Positions 49,528 through 63,444 are shown, counted from the first letter of the stretch. The stretch is 64,000 nucleotides of DNA from Rotaria sordida (GCA_905250125.1 CAJNOL010001161.1:1-64000), one strand, 5' to 3'. Translations and numbers: made by a program. The notes: generated by a model from the sequence alone, not told the origin.

Positions 49528-52331
49528 AAACAACTGTATATCTGTTTGAACGTTTATTTTTATTAGTGTATTATAGATGGTGTTGAGAATGTTACTTTAC
49601 GATAACATTTATGAATAATGAGATGCTTTGATATGATAGAAATACGCGAAGATTTGGCATAATTAAAAGGTATTTAGTCGATCTGAGTGTTATCCTAGAA
49701 AAATGAGACAACTAAAGTAAAATGAAAAAGAGTTGCAAGATTAACTGATTTCCACTTGAGATTCTATAGTAATAAAAAAATATTTTATTTGATACATAAA
49801 AATGAATTTTTATAGGTATTCATTGAAAAAACAAAAAAGTTTTACTGATGAAAGGGCTTTGTTATTACATATACACATTCAATTTAGGTAGGTAGTTGGA
49901 TTCGTGAATATGTCAAAAACAGTGTCAGTTCCGAATTGAATTGAATCTATTTTGGACTTTTTCTAGTGTCTGTTTGTTTATTTTCTACGGTAGGATGTAC
50001 GTGTGGGTGGCTGCAGAAATGGTATTTTTACCTATATATCCTCAAGTTATGGTAAGGAGAAAGAGAAAATAATGAAATAGATGATGCAAATGTATATGTT
50101 TTCTTTTTGCTTGTTTTTATATCTAATAAGTCTCACTTCTCACTCAAGGAAGATGATTTTGGCTAAAAACAATTTGATTGTGAGATTTTTTACATAGTGA
50201 GATAGTCCAATATAGTCTACTTTCGAACACATTATGATTTATAGATTTTACGATGATTTTTAGGGTTATACAGACGTTTAACTAAAGCTATCGAAGTCAG
50301 AGAAAAAGTGACTGCTTGAAACCTTCATCTATAGATGCTTTTTGAACTTTTAGAGATTATCAATAATGGAAAAATTGACGATCGTGCACCGGATGATATA
50401 CACCACAGGCATTCGAATTAGGAGACTTTTGTTAATATTTGAAGTTAAAAATTGTTATGAAAACTATTTATCTGAAGAACTTTCAAGTGTCTTGTATCGT
50501 GTCATACTTTTGAAATGTCTTAAACAGTATCTCAATAATTCGATTTCTTCATGAATTTTGCATGATCTAAATGTATTTCGAAAATTCCAAAACACTTCAT
50601 GGAACTTCAAAAAAACTTAATGAAATTTTGAAATACTCCAGTAGACTTCAGGACTGAAGTCTCTATTGTTTTTCCCTCGGATATAAGCCAATCGGCTGAG
50701 TCGTTATTGTCGGAACAAAAATTTACATTGTAGATTTTTTAAAAATTACGATTGCTAAGATCATTTTTTCGAGAATGTATTTGTTTACTTTTTTGTCGTT
50801 TTGATCTCTGATTTTTTTTGTGTTTTTTTTCTATCTGAAAAGTTCCTGAAACAGAAAAGGTTTAGGAAATCTCCCAAAACATTCAATCATCGTGGCTACC
50901 GAATGAAAAAGAAGTAACACTAAACATAATCATCATTATTAATCTACTTATCGGTTTACATTTCTGCTTACAGGAACGGGGAAAAAATCTTTGTTTACGC
51001 GTGCGAAAACGGGAATTGAAGAAAGCCCTCCTCACAGGACACTAGTGAGAAAAACAAAACTCGAGTGATTAATTGTTTGATTAATTCAAACTTCATTAGA
51101 CACATTAAAGCTATGGAGAAAAGAGTTTGACATAACACTAGGAGTGTTTTGAGAAATGCATCACTATAATTTAAAGAAATAAATTGATCGGAAAGATTTA
51201 ATATTCTATTCAAAGCGATAAACATTTCTATTTATAGAAACATTACTTTTTAGTTTAATTATTCGCATGATAGATTTGAACCAAAGAAAGTGACTGATTT
51301 GCTATGATACTCTAGAATTTAATTGATAGCTAAATAATTGAAATTATTAACTAATAATATTGTTTCGAAATCAAATGACAGAATCATAATAAAACTTATT
51401 TTAATAAAGTATCAATCAATACTTGAAATATTTATCTAAATCGAATAAGTATGACTGATTCTAACTTCATTTCAAATGATCTGTATGAATTTAATGATAA
51501 TTATCGATCAATAGTTGGCATCTCAATCAAAAACAGAATGAAATAATATGCTCACTTTTTATTAGATGAAGTAATTTCTCATACGAAATTATTAAACCTA
51601 AATATACGAGCACAAGAGAAACAAATTTTATTTTTGTACATACTTACAGAAGTCGTAATTAATTGTTTCATTGTTTTCACAAAAAGAAAAAGAATTTACT
51701 GAAAATTTTCAAAATTTCAGACAAGTTGTTTTATTCAATTTTTCTTATTCAAAACAGCACATTTATAATCTTTTACAATGTTTTTTTAAAACATTGCTAT
51801 CATATGAAATGGTCCATTAAAGTTATACGTTCATATAGAATCGTTTATTCTGAGAGACGAACAACTGCGATGTACTACTGTCTTCTCGGATTGGTTAATG
51901 ATCTTCTAAGACACATCTTCATTGTAAAGAAAAATACTCTCATCTATATCGAATTTGGCTTCTCTACAAATATTCTTTTTTTTTTGAATACGGATAATAC
52001 TCTATGATTTTTTTAGTTTTTCATAGACAAAAACTTTTAAGGAAAGGATCAACAATGTTGACATAAAGCATGGTGATCGTTCAATGAATTTAAACAACTT
52101 CTGACGAAGGCCAGTGTTTTCTTGTCAGAAAAAGATTATTTTTCTAATGATAATGCACGACATCTGCCAGTGGTTTTTCCATCGATAAGTTTAGAACAAT
52201 GGCTCGAATAAAAAAATGAGTCAATCACTTTGTCTATCTATACTATACGTGCTATATTATCAGTAGTGTGATTAACATATTCGATTTACACTTTCATTTT
52301 TCTAAACACTATATTTATACTGATATTACTA
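49528..52331. other. Intergenic, no gene seen
   Basis: About 2.8 kb. Open frames here (for example 51663-52007 plus and 50995-51225 minus) show no family motif and no splice-supported extension. A small perfect inverted repeat (AGACTTCAG-GA-CTGAAGTCT) lies at about 50644-50663. Confidence 0.5.
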
Positions 52332-55127
52332 ATGACTTCTACTATGATGAATAATAATAAAAGCAGCAGTACTTTACCAGAATCAATGCAGCGTATGATT
52401 ACACCTCATTACGAGCAGATCGTTAATGAAATTGAAAATATTTATCATCATCCTGACATAGGTTGTTCGTGGCCTTTTTAAAATCTTGTTTATATTCATA
52501 TTTGAAATCTGTTTAGGACTTGTTACAATTGCCCGATGGCTTGGCCTATCTATCATGGCACCAAATAAGAAGATAAGTATATTACTTATTGGCAATCATA
52601 GTGCTGGTAAATCGATCTTATTTTTATTGACACATAGACAATTTAGTTTTGTATTTCGAAATAAAAAGGAAAATCATCTCTAGTCAATTGGTATATTGAA
52701 GATAATGTTCAACGTACTGGAGTAGCTATTGAAACTCAAGGTAAATCGATTAGAATAAAATCATCACTTGTAATAACTACATTTGTATTTACAGGTATAT
52801 CCATTATTACAAGTGGTAAACGACGAGAATCACTCATGGTAAAGTCAAAGAAGGAGAAATAAACAAGCTAAATGTATATATATATATATCGATTAATTTC
52901 TAGGGTCCAGCGACAATGCGTTTATTTCCTTATCTTGATCCATTGGGAAATATTCCTGGTCAGTTATTTCTTTTTCAGTTTTTTCTTATGAAATCTTTTC
53001 TAGGTCTTCTTAACTATTTAACTACGGAAATATCTTCATCAAAACAAAAGAAATTTCCAATTGTTTCATTTATTGATACACCCGGTCTTGTTGATGGTGC
53101 TATGGCATATCCATTCGATGTTGAACAAGCAATTCTATGGCTTGGTTTGTACCAAATTTTTTTTTTCGTTTTTCAAAACAAAGAAATTGTTTTTTTTTTC
53201 AAGGTAATCATGTTGATCTCATATTTGTTTTATTCGATCCTATTGGCCAAGCCTTATGCAAACGAACATTAACACTTGTTGAACAATTAAATAAATCAAA
53301 TCCAGAAAAGATGCATTATTATTTAGCTAAAGCTGATGAAGCTGGTAGTGATCGTGATCGACATCGTGTTCTTATGCAAATTGTACAAAATTTATGTCGA
53401 CAACCAGAAATTTCTAAAACAAATTTTGATATGCCAACTATTTATTTACCTGATTTAGCTAAAGTAAAACAAAGCATCATACTGAAATATAATGGATGTC
53501 TCAGAATAAATTCTACTACATTTTCGTGCTTTTTTTCTCTTACTTCCTAAGCATCAGAATTTTTCTTTATATGCTAAAAGATATAGAAGTTCAAGCTGTA
53601 AAAAACTATCAACTTTGTTTTTCAAACAAGTTCCACTGTGTCGACGCCAAATTTAAAGGATTTATGTCTACTCAATCATTTCACTGCAATTTCCTATTCT
53701 TCGCTGACGCTTATTGATTTGTGTAAAGGCTTTATTCATCAAAATCAATGTCAAAAGTAAATTATTTAAATAGTAATAGCTAGAGAATTTTGTGTTCTAT
53801 GCTTCAATAACGTTTTCAAGGTTGTTGAGGCTGATGTTTACGAGAAAAAGACTTGGAACTACCAATTATCGGTATTTTTGAGTCCACTATAGAAAATCAT
53901 GTTTTCAAAAGCCAGACTTACTCTTTAAAAAAATTATTATTATACTGTTGGATGCAGGATTTAATTCTGAACAAAACAGTATAAATATCAAATAGAACCG
54001 TGAAAATATTTTTAGTGTTTCGAATTAGAAAACGGCAATAATATAGGTCTAAAATTCTGAAACATTTATCCAGAGATGCAGAAATTCAAAGGAAATTGTG
54101 TGACATAATTGAAAACTCGTCAGGACCTTTATGAAAAAATTGTCATCAGTGTTTTTTTGTTTTCCTGACCGTCGTAATTGGACGCCTAAGTAGATGTTCC
54201 TCTTCTAAATTTTATGCTGACAAGAGCAAGTTATTTGAGAAACAAAGTCAACAATTTTGTAGATATTGAAGTACAATTTCTTCTGAGACATCTACTATCA
54301 ATGAATATTTTTCTTAGGAGACACGCTGTACAAATCAAATTCATGAAGTTTGTTCAACAATCGATCATACTGTATTCAGTGGTGTACAAAAATCACTCAA
54401 TACATTGCATAACGATTGTAAACGATTGGAAGAATGTATTAATGAAAGATTAGTTTTACATGAGTAAGGAGATATATTTGGGTACGTGTGTATTTCGTCA
54501 ATATATCTTTGATCTTATTATTAGAAAAACTCAAGTCAAACATCGATCATGGAGTATTAAGTTATCAATTGTTCAGTTCATTTCATTATTACTTGTTATA
54601 CTTTCATTTATACTACTTTTAAGACGTTATCTTGAAACATCTCATTTAAAAATTCCAATTGTATTTCTTGATGAATCTTCAACATCATGGCAAATCAATT
54701 CTACTCTTGTAAGACGTTCGTTTTCAATGAAATGTTGATCTTAATACTATCGGATATGTTCTTTGTTTTTTGTTTCGAATTAGAATTCAATTGATGATTT
54801 TCTTTTTTATCCAGCTTATTCATTATTATTACTAATTATATTTGTTAATGGACTTATTTTTTTTATTGGACGTTTTATAAAAAAGTATTAATTGATTAAA
54901 CTAAATAAATTAAAATTATTATTTATTATATTTAGCCGTCAAAAAGATGTGCTTAATGCTCGAGAAAAAAAGATGTTTATAGCATTTAAACATCATCTTG
55001 AAACAAATGTCGGTGTTAAACAAGTAAGTTTTACTTTGTATTGGTCTTGTTTAGTCTTATTATCTGTTCTTTTTTTTCATTTCAGAAAAATCTTTATGAA
55101 TCATTTTTGGCTGAAGCAATCGATTAA
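52332..55127 (+). CDS. Dynamin-superfamily GTPase with two C-terminal transmembrane segments (middle exons unresolved)
   Basis: A large membrane-associated GTPase, most like the EHD/sarcalumenin side of the dynamin superfamily. Start MTSTMMNNNNKSSSTLPESM; then KKISILLIGNHSAGKSSLVNWY (G1, joined across a 62-base intron at 52607-52668), VAIETQGI (probable G2), FPIVSFIDTPGLVDG (G3) and YYLAKADEAGSDRDRHR (G4 position). After a gap come a helical exon with CTNQIHEVCSTIDHTVFSGVQKSLNTL (54319-54466), a first membrane helix (LSIVQFISLLLVILSFILLL), a second (YSLLLLIIFVNGLIFFI) and a final helical tail ending YESFLAEAID at 55127. Between about 53470 and 54318 I could not find a clean open exon path, so this part is either unresolved intron/exon structure or decay. 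The two-helix anchor resembles mitofusin/atlastin-type topology. Confidence 0.7.
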
Positions 55128-56039
55128 ACTACAATTAGAAAGACATTATGCTATAGTTTACTTTAATATTTATCATTACTCTATCTATTCTCTTTTTTTT
55201 TAATCTTTTTTTCTTATAAATCTTAATAAATAAATGTTAATGTATGTATTGGAATAGAGGAAGAAAATTGTTTTACTTTGACTTCAAATCATCATTTATT
55301 TAAAAATTTCATCCATTACTTCCTCTTGAATTTGACATTACTCGAGGTTTCTTTCTATTATAAATTTACAAAAATACTCAACTGTTCTTTACATTATAAT
55401 TGAAGATCTTTTATGATGTTTTGAAAAATTCGGAAGAAAAATCTGATAAAATTCAAAGTTCAAGTGTTTTTATAAAGTTCAATACAAAATTTAGAAATAA
55501 TAAAATAATACTCCCGGGCATCTAGACAATAGATGAAAAACAACAGTGAGAAAAAATTAAGTCACGTTTTAATGTTGTTTTTTTTCTCCGGGGCTATTAT
55601 TGCTTGAAGGAATAATATACTGTAAGAATGACATTCGACAAATGTGATTATTGAAATAAATATTCTTTTGATAAAGCGATGAAATTTTAATCAATTTAGA
55701 TTAAATAATAATAATGTACAAATAAAAAGTTATATGATACACTTTTATTGTATATAGATAACAAGACAACACATATCAGTCCTTAATAAGGCATTGCTTT
55801 TTCAGAAAAATGACGAGAAATCAATCAGTTTCGTTTAACTTTTCTTACAATAACCGTATAATAATACTGTACGTGGTTTCATTTTATAATATTACATTAC
55901 TTTGTTTTTCTTTGATATACATAAAAACACTAAAATTAATCTCGATAAGATAACATGACAGAAAAGAAAACAGCAAAAAATATAAAATATATACTCTCTG
56001 ACTGATAGAATAGTAATAAGAGTTGTTAATGAGTTTCGT
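55128..56039. other. Convergent intergenic spacer, no gene seen
   Basis: Lies between the 3' ends of the GTPase gene (plus) and the unknown gene (minus). AT-rich, no supported feature. Confidence 0.5.
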
Positions 56040-56890
56040 TCAACCATACACTGATAGTGGCATGATTGTTTCATGAGTAACATTCAAAACTAATTTTCTT
56101 GGTGGCCTTCGAATAACGGATGCATCGTTACGCGTTTTAGTTCGATTTAATAACCGATCTGCTGTAACTAAATTAGGAGCAGTACCATCTACCTTTCTAG
56201 TATCCATAATTGATATAGTTGGTTTTTGATATTGTGATTGAGATGATGATATTATTTTCACTGGAGTGATAGATAATGCAGGTTGTACCGGCGGCATTGG
56301 TTCCGTACGTCTCAAGTAACGAATGACATTTGGTACTAAAAGAATTCAAATGATAATAGAAAAAAAAACTAATAATAATGTGAACTTATTACCTGGTCGT
56401 CCAGGTGTTTGTTGTATATTGAATGTTTCGATTTTTACAGCTTCAGCTGCTATCAAAAAGGGACAACATTCAGTTTCGGTTGTTACATCTTCGACAGCAT
56501 GAGAAATTGATCGTATCATTGGTGTATATGGATCTTTTGTCATTGGTTTTATATATTTTTCTCGAGTAAATATTTTGTAATATTCCGATTCCCATGGGTG
56601 ATGATGAACTGGAAGATCACTGCTTCTCTGTGCAACTTCAGTTATACGCTCAACATCACGTTTCGTTCGAGTAGAATGTTGAGATCGTAATAATCTAAAG
56701 TAATTAAATAATTGTAAAAATTAACATGAGAATTGAAATAAAATGTTTTCTCATTCATATACCGTTGTTGTATAGCATATTGTACACTTGATATACCAGA
56801 ACAGAATGAAGTAGGAGTAGTAGATTTTTTTGGAGGATAGGTTTTTTTAACTCTCTTCAATGTAGGTAATTTTGACGATTTGTTTGGCAT
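56040..56890 (-). CDS. Unrecognised basic, proline-containing protein
   Basis: Three exons (about 56890-56760, 56697-56395 and 56337-56040) with clean short introns give roughly 240 residues. It opens MPNKSSKLPTLKRVKKTYPPKK and is basic. The middle has HHHPWESEYYKIFTREKYIKPMTKDPYTPMIRSISHAVEDVT, and the C-terminus RPPRKLVLNVTHETIMPLSVYG. There is no membrane segment, signal peptide, zinc motif or recognisable domain. Steady codon use and clean splice sites argue that it is real. I do not know its function. Confidence 0.65.
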
Positions 56891-56989
56891 CACGTAGTCG
56901 TATGTCTAGATAAACGGTACAATGAAAAAAATGACAATGAACACACGTTAATTGTTATGTTTTTTATTTATAGTTACGAAAAGAGAAAG

Positions 56990-56995
56990 AAAGAC

Positions 56996-57033
<38 letters not shown>
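56990..57033. repeat. (GA)n purine tract
   Basis: Nearly pure GA dinucleotide run upstream of the unknown minus-strand gene. On the minus strand it reads as a TC-rich tract, a common promoter-proximal element in invertebrates. Confidence 0.8.
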
Positions 57034-57036
<3 letters not shown>

Positions 57037-57082
57037 TGAAGAAATACGACATTTCATCCACTTGAATATGTCGACAACTAGA

Positions 57083-57133
57083 AAAGAAAGAGAAAGATGA
57101 GAAACACTTGTCTTCTCATCTTTCTCTTTCTTT
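57083..57133. repeat. Perfect 21-base hairpin
   Basis: Left arm 57083-57103 (AAAGAAAGAGAAAGATGAGA plus A) is the exact reverse complement of 57113-57133, with a 9-base loop. It is about 190-240 bases upstream of the unknown gene's ATG, beyond the GA tract. Confidence 0.85.
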
Positions 57134-60100
57134 GCTGCATCATATAACATACTTGACACACAAGCGATTATGTTAAATAATAATTCAACATCGACAATTA
57201 CAACTATCGAAAGCTAAATTGCTATTGTATTTTAATGCATCTCACATTTTAGAGAATGGCTTTGTTGTTTAAAAAAAGTTTTCGAAGAAATGTGCGCTAA
57301 TGCTGTTCTCATTATTTTAAAACGAGAAAAAAAAACATTCAATCATCTATGCTTACCTATACTAGCACAAGTGAAACTACCGGGCAGTAGTAAAAATACT
57401 TTTGTCGATCAAATAAATGTGTACACAAGTAATAGATGAAAAATATATTCAACGCCAAATCGACTGCAAGATAATGGACACGAACACAATGTACATAGAA
57501 TTCTAATATACCATTTTACAAATCTACTGACAAGAATAAAAGATTTGACATTTCATATTATGTCAAATAGTAACAACTATAGGACAGTAGTTTGGGAAAT
57601 ATTTACTCAATATTAAAGATCAAAATATGGACATAATTTCATATGCATGTCAACTTTGTTTTCTCTCATTATAGAAACGAACACATTAATCAATATTTTC
57701 CTTTCTCGCATATTTTGATAAAAATGAAGAAATTAGTAAACTATAGAAAAAAAAATTGGCGTTTTTCTTTAACGTACTAAATTACAAAATGCTGAATTAC
57801 TATAAGGTTGTTTATTGATTTTACATATAAATTTATAGGCAAGAATCAACGTTTTTGTTTTGTCATCCATTTTCACATATTCTGATTTCATCATGCAAGA
57901 GCATGTGTGTTTGTGTCCAATAGAAAAAAACAATTTTCAAGAAAAAAAAATAAAAAAAGTTAGTTAATTAAAAAAATGATATGTATATCCAGCAAGAAAT
58001 TTCTTGTAATTTGTAATTATTCTTTAATTGGTACATTTTTAGCGTCTCATATATAGATACATGCATTAACGATGATGTCTAATTGACATTAATATACGTC
58101 TAAAATTGATGTGATCAATTTAACTGATATCTTTCTATATAATAATTAGACAAATGATTTATCATTATCGTATCGTCAAGGATTGTAAAAACATTTGTAA
58201 ATATTATTGATTATAATGTCTACTTCAAACGAATTGGTAACTAGTTAATTTCTTTTACATACATAAGATAAATTATAGAAATCATCTATTTGTTTTAGAT
58301 GTCAATAAAATATAAGGAACAAGATCTGAAACTGATTGACAATATAAAAAACGGCAGTATTTGATCGTTGTCAACAAAGAAAACCAGAGTTCACTATTAG
58401 CTGCAAAAATGAACATGAATTGTTACGCCACATATTTTCGGTTTTATTTAAAATTGTTTTTTTTTTCATGTCTTCATGTTTTTGTAGCCAAACGAGTCAA
58501 CCAAATTGCAAACCGAAGAAATTCAAAGCAAAAGATACAATATTAATTGTAGATGATGACTGTCTGCTGGCTGAACCCAATCGTCCTTTTGAATAATGAT
58601 ATTTCTTTTTTTTGTGTGTAGAGATAGTAATTTATTAGTATAGTTAATTATTAAAAATAAATTGCTGCAATATGTTCTATGTGTAGAAGAAGAAGTGATT
58701 TGGAAGAAATACATAATATACTTATTGAAATCTTACTAACTGTTTCAGCATTTCATTATCTCATAGAATAATGAAAAACATCATAATACAACACTTTGTA
58801 TTTAACAAGAGAAGAAAGTTCTTGATGATATATTTCAAAACCAGCGTAGTAGTTGTTTTTTTGGTAAGAAATATTGTTGTTTCATTGTTTGCAGGTATGT
58901 TGACATTCGATTTTTTTCTGTGTTATTTATCTAACATTGGTTAATCGTACTCGATTTTATGATTGTATTGAACTATGATTTGTTTTTCAAAAATAGTTGT
59001 TTTCTCGTTCCTCTTCGTTTTCTTTTGCATAGTATACGTAAACAATCGTTGATGTAGCAAAAATAGTGAACTTGAGCTCAGTATTGTTTATAAACTTTTA
59101 TCTTATGACAGATATTTTAATTCAAAGATAATCTTGACATTGTAATTGAAGTAATTATGACATATTCTATGTATTAAAATATTTCTCATGTATTACTTAA
59201 AAATAATCAGCCTTGTTTTTTTGAATATTTTCTTTGAAAATAACTTGTAGTCTATGATAAATCAATAAAAAAAAAACTTCTTTCTTCATATAGAATTTAA
59301 CAGGTGGATTTGAATTGTACTATTATGGTATCATCCATTAAGAGGCAAAGTGAGTTTCCAAAATCAAGACGCTTTCAAAGGAATCATGTATGTTTCATAA
59401 AGTATGTCCGTTTTTTGTTCTGTTGTCGATCAAAGAACGTGTATTTTAAATTTTTAACACTTACTTGAACAGAAACTATGTATATACATGTATGTCAGAA
59501 TTCAAGAACCGTTCTTGTTCACAAAATTGATCATAAACTTGGACTGAATCATAAAACAGATACAGGTTATTTCGCTTATAAATCTATATTAATAACGACA
59601 AAAGATTTGGCAACTACATATGAATGAATGCTTTCGACAACAGGTTAAAATAATATTACCAATACTAATAATAATGTATGTTGTTTTTTATGTATTTTTT
59701 ATACTAAAAACATTATAAATTAATGAAAAATAATTTTTTTACAATATCTAGTAAGTGCTAAATAATGAGCAATAGACAAAACTGATAGCTGAAAATTGAT
59801 AATATATGGGTGCAATATCAGATGCTAAAAATATCTTTACGTATACAACTAATTTGTGTTTACAAATTCGATATTATCGTGAGCAATTTAACATAGATAA
59901 ATTTATATCAGATTATTATTGTATACTTATATGCACATGTGTCATAAGAAAAAATATATCGAATATTAAGGTCGTCCCATTCTTATGCATTTTTTATTCT
60001 CAATGTGAACCAACTTTATTATCTTGTTTTGATCAATATGTTTAAATCAATGAGCTTGATCTGTGTACAATTTTTATTAGTTATGTTTATGTAACATGTG

Positions 60101-61607
60101 ATACAAGAGTATATTGTATTACTGATTATGTTCCAATGCATTAGCTTTCGTTAATCGTGATCCATGTCGATATGTCGAGTATTCTAATTAGGAAAATGAT
60201 GTTTTTATATTCAGTTATGAATATGTCTAGAGCGTGATGACAAAAGTCTGGACGGATTGTATATGTCACTTTTAGATTGTGTAAAATTTTTATTATTCAT
60301 GAATGCAGTTTTTCCAACTGTGGTTTTTTCAGTTTAGGAATAAAAATAAATAGGAAATCAACGTTTCACTCAACCATCTTATTATGGTTTTTTTTTGAAA
60401 ACAGAACTCAAATAATAACTACGAAGTATACGAAAGTTTTGTTTTACCTATTTTTTTTCATTTTGTGTTAGTTTTTGAATAATACAAGATAATTAAATAA
60501 AGAAAGAAAAAAGTTTATTGTTGGACAATTTGTTAGAATCAAAAACCAGAGTAAAAAATTTTCGTTGTTATTTAATTTATTATAATAAAACCATAAAATG
60601 ACAGTTCTACAATCATCATTTTAACGTTCTTTTTATAATAAAATTCATCTAACTGACGAGTATAACTGCAAAAAAAAAAATGAATATACTTTTTACTATA
60701 TTCAAATAAACTATACACAATTATCAACACATCCTTGTAGCTTTCTTTTTGTCTATTTTGCTTTGTTTAAAAAACATGATTTGTATAATACAATAAAAAG
60801 AAAAATCGTATTAAACAATCGACTTGTTTACGTATATTATTCTGTTTGCCTCTAAAACTACTGTTATTGTTGAATATTATGATGCCCATGATAAAACAAT
60901 TACCTACTATCTAGATGGCTGATATCAAAATGCCTTCATTTAAATTTCATCATTACTAAAGTTAGTCGTTATTAATTATAAATAAGTCATTGAGGATAAG
61001 TGTTTAATATATAAAATGTATACTTGATTTGTATTAGAACAATTTACTGTTGAACATGCATGAAAATAAACATATTCTCAAGGCAAACATTTTACTATTC
61101 TTTCATTTCTTTGCTTCAATACTGATAAACATGATGAATGACCAAATGCATAGGCGAATGACTGATTGAATGATTATGCATGTGATGTGCATCAAAGCCA
61201 CTGATATGTAGAAGCATTTGGCCTTCAATCAAAATCACTCGTAGTAAACGTGTGCAATTTTTTTCTTTACATGCGTATCAAATGTACAACCATATATATC
61301 GATACAAAGCAACGTCAACGGAAAGTATTGGTAACAAGAAAAAAAAAACCGCAGAAAATTCCACACCCGACTAAACACCACGTATGAAAGAAAAGACACA
61401 CCATCAGCTTATTCTCTATTTGAATATAAAGTGGTTTGTATTATCTATATATTGTGCAGTATTTTTAGACGTATATACCTTTCTTGGACTTGAAAAAAGG
61501 ACAAACAAGTTGACGTTAATAATTCATGTCTTTCACCTTGTCTATATTTAATCTTCTCGTTATCTTTAGATTATAATTATAATTAAAACGTGATACTAGA
61601 CTGAGAA
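57134..61607. other. Intergenic, no gene seen
   Basis: About 4.5 kb of AT-rich sequence. Open frames (for example 58361-58546, 59806-60045 and 60277-60471) lack motifs and splice partners. It should contain the promoters of the two diverging neighbours. Confidence 0.5.
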
Positions 61608-63444
61608 ATGTCTTACGAAGAGTCATCATTCTATCAAAACACTTCTGGTGGAGGTGAATTTGTCGGTGGTGAGTTTAACTTATTTTTTTTCAGAACAAAC
61701 TTTAGAAATTTATACACCCATACATACATATGTACATTATTCACTTTTTTTTTTTTTTTTTTATGGATTACTTCAGATGAAGATGGTGTTGCCTTTGATG
61801 GAAATGCGGGAGGTATTGGTTATAGTGGAAGTTTACAGGGTGGTGCTTTTGTTGGAGGTTTAGAAGATGTAGCACAAGGAGGCTATGCAAGTTATGAATC
61901 CGCATCTGCAGCGGGTTACGGAGCTGAAGCAGTTCTTGTTGATGGCGGAGCTGGTGTTCAAGCAAGTGTTGGTGACTTAGAAGGTGGCTTGGAACAGCAA
62001 AATGTTTCAGGAGCATTTCTAGCCAGTGATGCTGCTTTTAGTGCTAGCAGCTTAGAACAACAATCATCTGCATCAGCAGCTTACGCAACTGATAGTCAAG
62101 GTCTCTATCAAGATCCTAATCCAGAAGTTATACGACGACCAGCTCCAGGCGGTCTACAAACATATACTCAACGAGTTCTCATTCGATTTTTACAACCACC
62201 AGCAGTTCCTCCACCAGGTGTAAGTATTTTAATGAGCAAATTGTACATAATTTACGAAAAAGAAAGATTTATTTTTCGGCAATTTTAGCCTCTTGTCATC
62301 AAAGAAGTTCGTCCACCTCAACCACCTCCACCTCCTCCACTTTACATACGTTAGTAAAAATTTGTTTAAAAAAATGTTATCTATGTACCTAATTATGCAG
62401 GACAACGTCCACCACCACCGCCTCCATTGCCACCAATTGTTATTCGTGAAGCTCCACCAAAATTGCCTCCACCAGTAGGCATACAAGGTACAATTATTAA
62501 TAAGAGATAGATGAATTTACAAATGAAAATATTTTTAATTTTTAGTCATAACAAAGAGACTTCCAGCTTTACCAGTACCACCTCGTTCAGTAATCATTGA
62601 ACGTTTGCCACCCCTACCACCTAAACCACGTGATATTATCGTCGAACGTTGGTTACCATATCGAACACAACAGAAACGTCGTGTTATTATTCAACGAGCT
62701 CCACCTCCAGTCATCCCAAAACCACGTAACATTATCATTTAGTATGTATAAAATCTTGATAGATCGAATAACACTTCTTCTAATTACTATTTATCTATAG
62801 TTACGAACCACCCAAGGCTCAAGTCGTTCGACGATTTCAAAATTTGGGTATTCAACGTGCTAATCCAGCTGAATACGTAGCACGTTATGGTACTCAATTG
62901 GAAGATGCTCAAACACTTCTCACACAAGCTCGACAAGCCGGTGTTGTCGAAGATATTGTAAGTCTATTTCAATTTAATATCTTTATATTATCAACTGCAA
63001 GAAAAATATACTAGTTATTATGACATTGTTTTGTCTATTTAGTCCCCTCCTGCTGGTGGAATATCAAATTTTCAATTATCCAATTATGAAAGCTATCAAG
63101 CAGGTGATATTGGTACTGGTGTTGGTGTTGGTGTTGATGCTGCTAACTATGGTGTTGGTTCATCCGCAGCCGATGTTTATGGTGTTAGTGGTGGTTTTTC
63201 TTCGATTGGAGATGGTGGTCTTGGTTGGGGCGAAGGTGCTGGCCTTAATTGGGCTGGTGGTGCTGGTGGAGTTTTATCAAACAGCTATGAATCATCTTCG
63301 TCTTACAATGCAAGTAGTGGTATTGGTGGTTATGATGAAGGTCTTGGATCATCATTTGGTGACCTTGGTCTTGTAGACAATACAAACAATGTTATTGGCG
63401 GTAGCTATGAATCGTATTCGTCACAACAAGCACTTACGCACTAA
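61608..63444 (+). CDS. Gly/Ala-rich and Pro-rich structural-looking protein
   Basis: About seven exons. The first region is Gly/Ala/Ser-rich (DEDGVAFDGNAGGIGYSG...). The central part is a proline-rich series: VIRRPAPGGLQTY, VIKEVRPPQPPPPPPLYIR, VIIERLPPLPPKPRDIIVERW, RRVIIQRAPPPVIPKPRNIII. Next comes a compact segment, VVRRFQNLGIQRANPAEYVARYG...LLTQARQAGVVEDI, which looks folded. The C-terminus is again Gly/Ser/Tyr-rich. The alternating VI-x-E/R-x-P pattern recalls cytoskeletal or pellicle proteins of protists, but I cannot name the family. No signal peptide, so probably intracellular. Start MSYEESSFYQ follows a possible AG acceptor by 8 bases. Confidence 0.8.

Noticed and set aside
53496..53717. 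Frames in the middle of the dynamin-like gene as extra exons
   Set aside because: Several acceptor/donor choices were tried, but none gives an in-frame join to the next supported exon, so I left this segment unresolved.
61768..62016. Minus-strand His/Leu-rich open frame
   Set aside because: Shadow of the Gly-rich coding exon on the plus strand.
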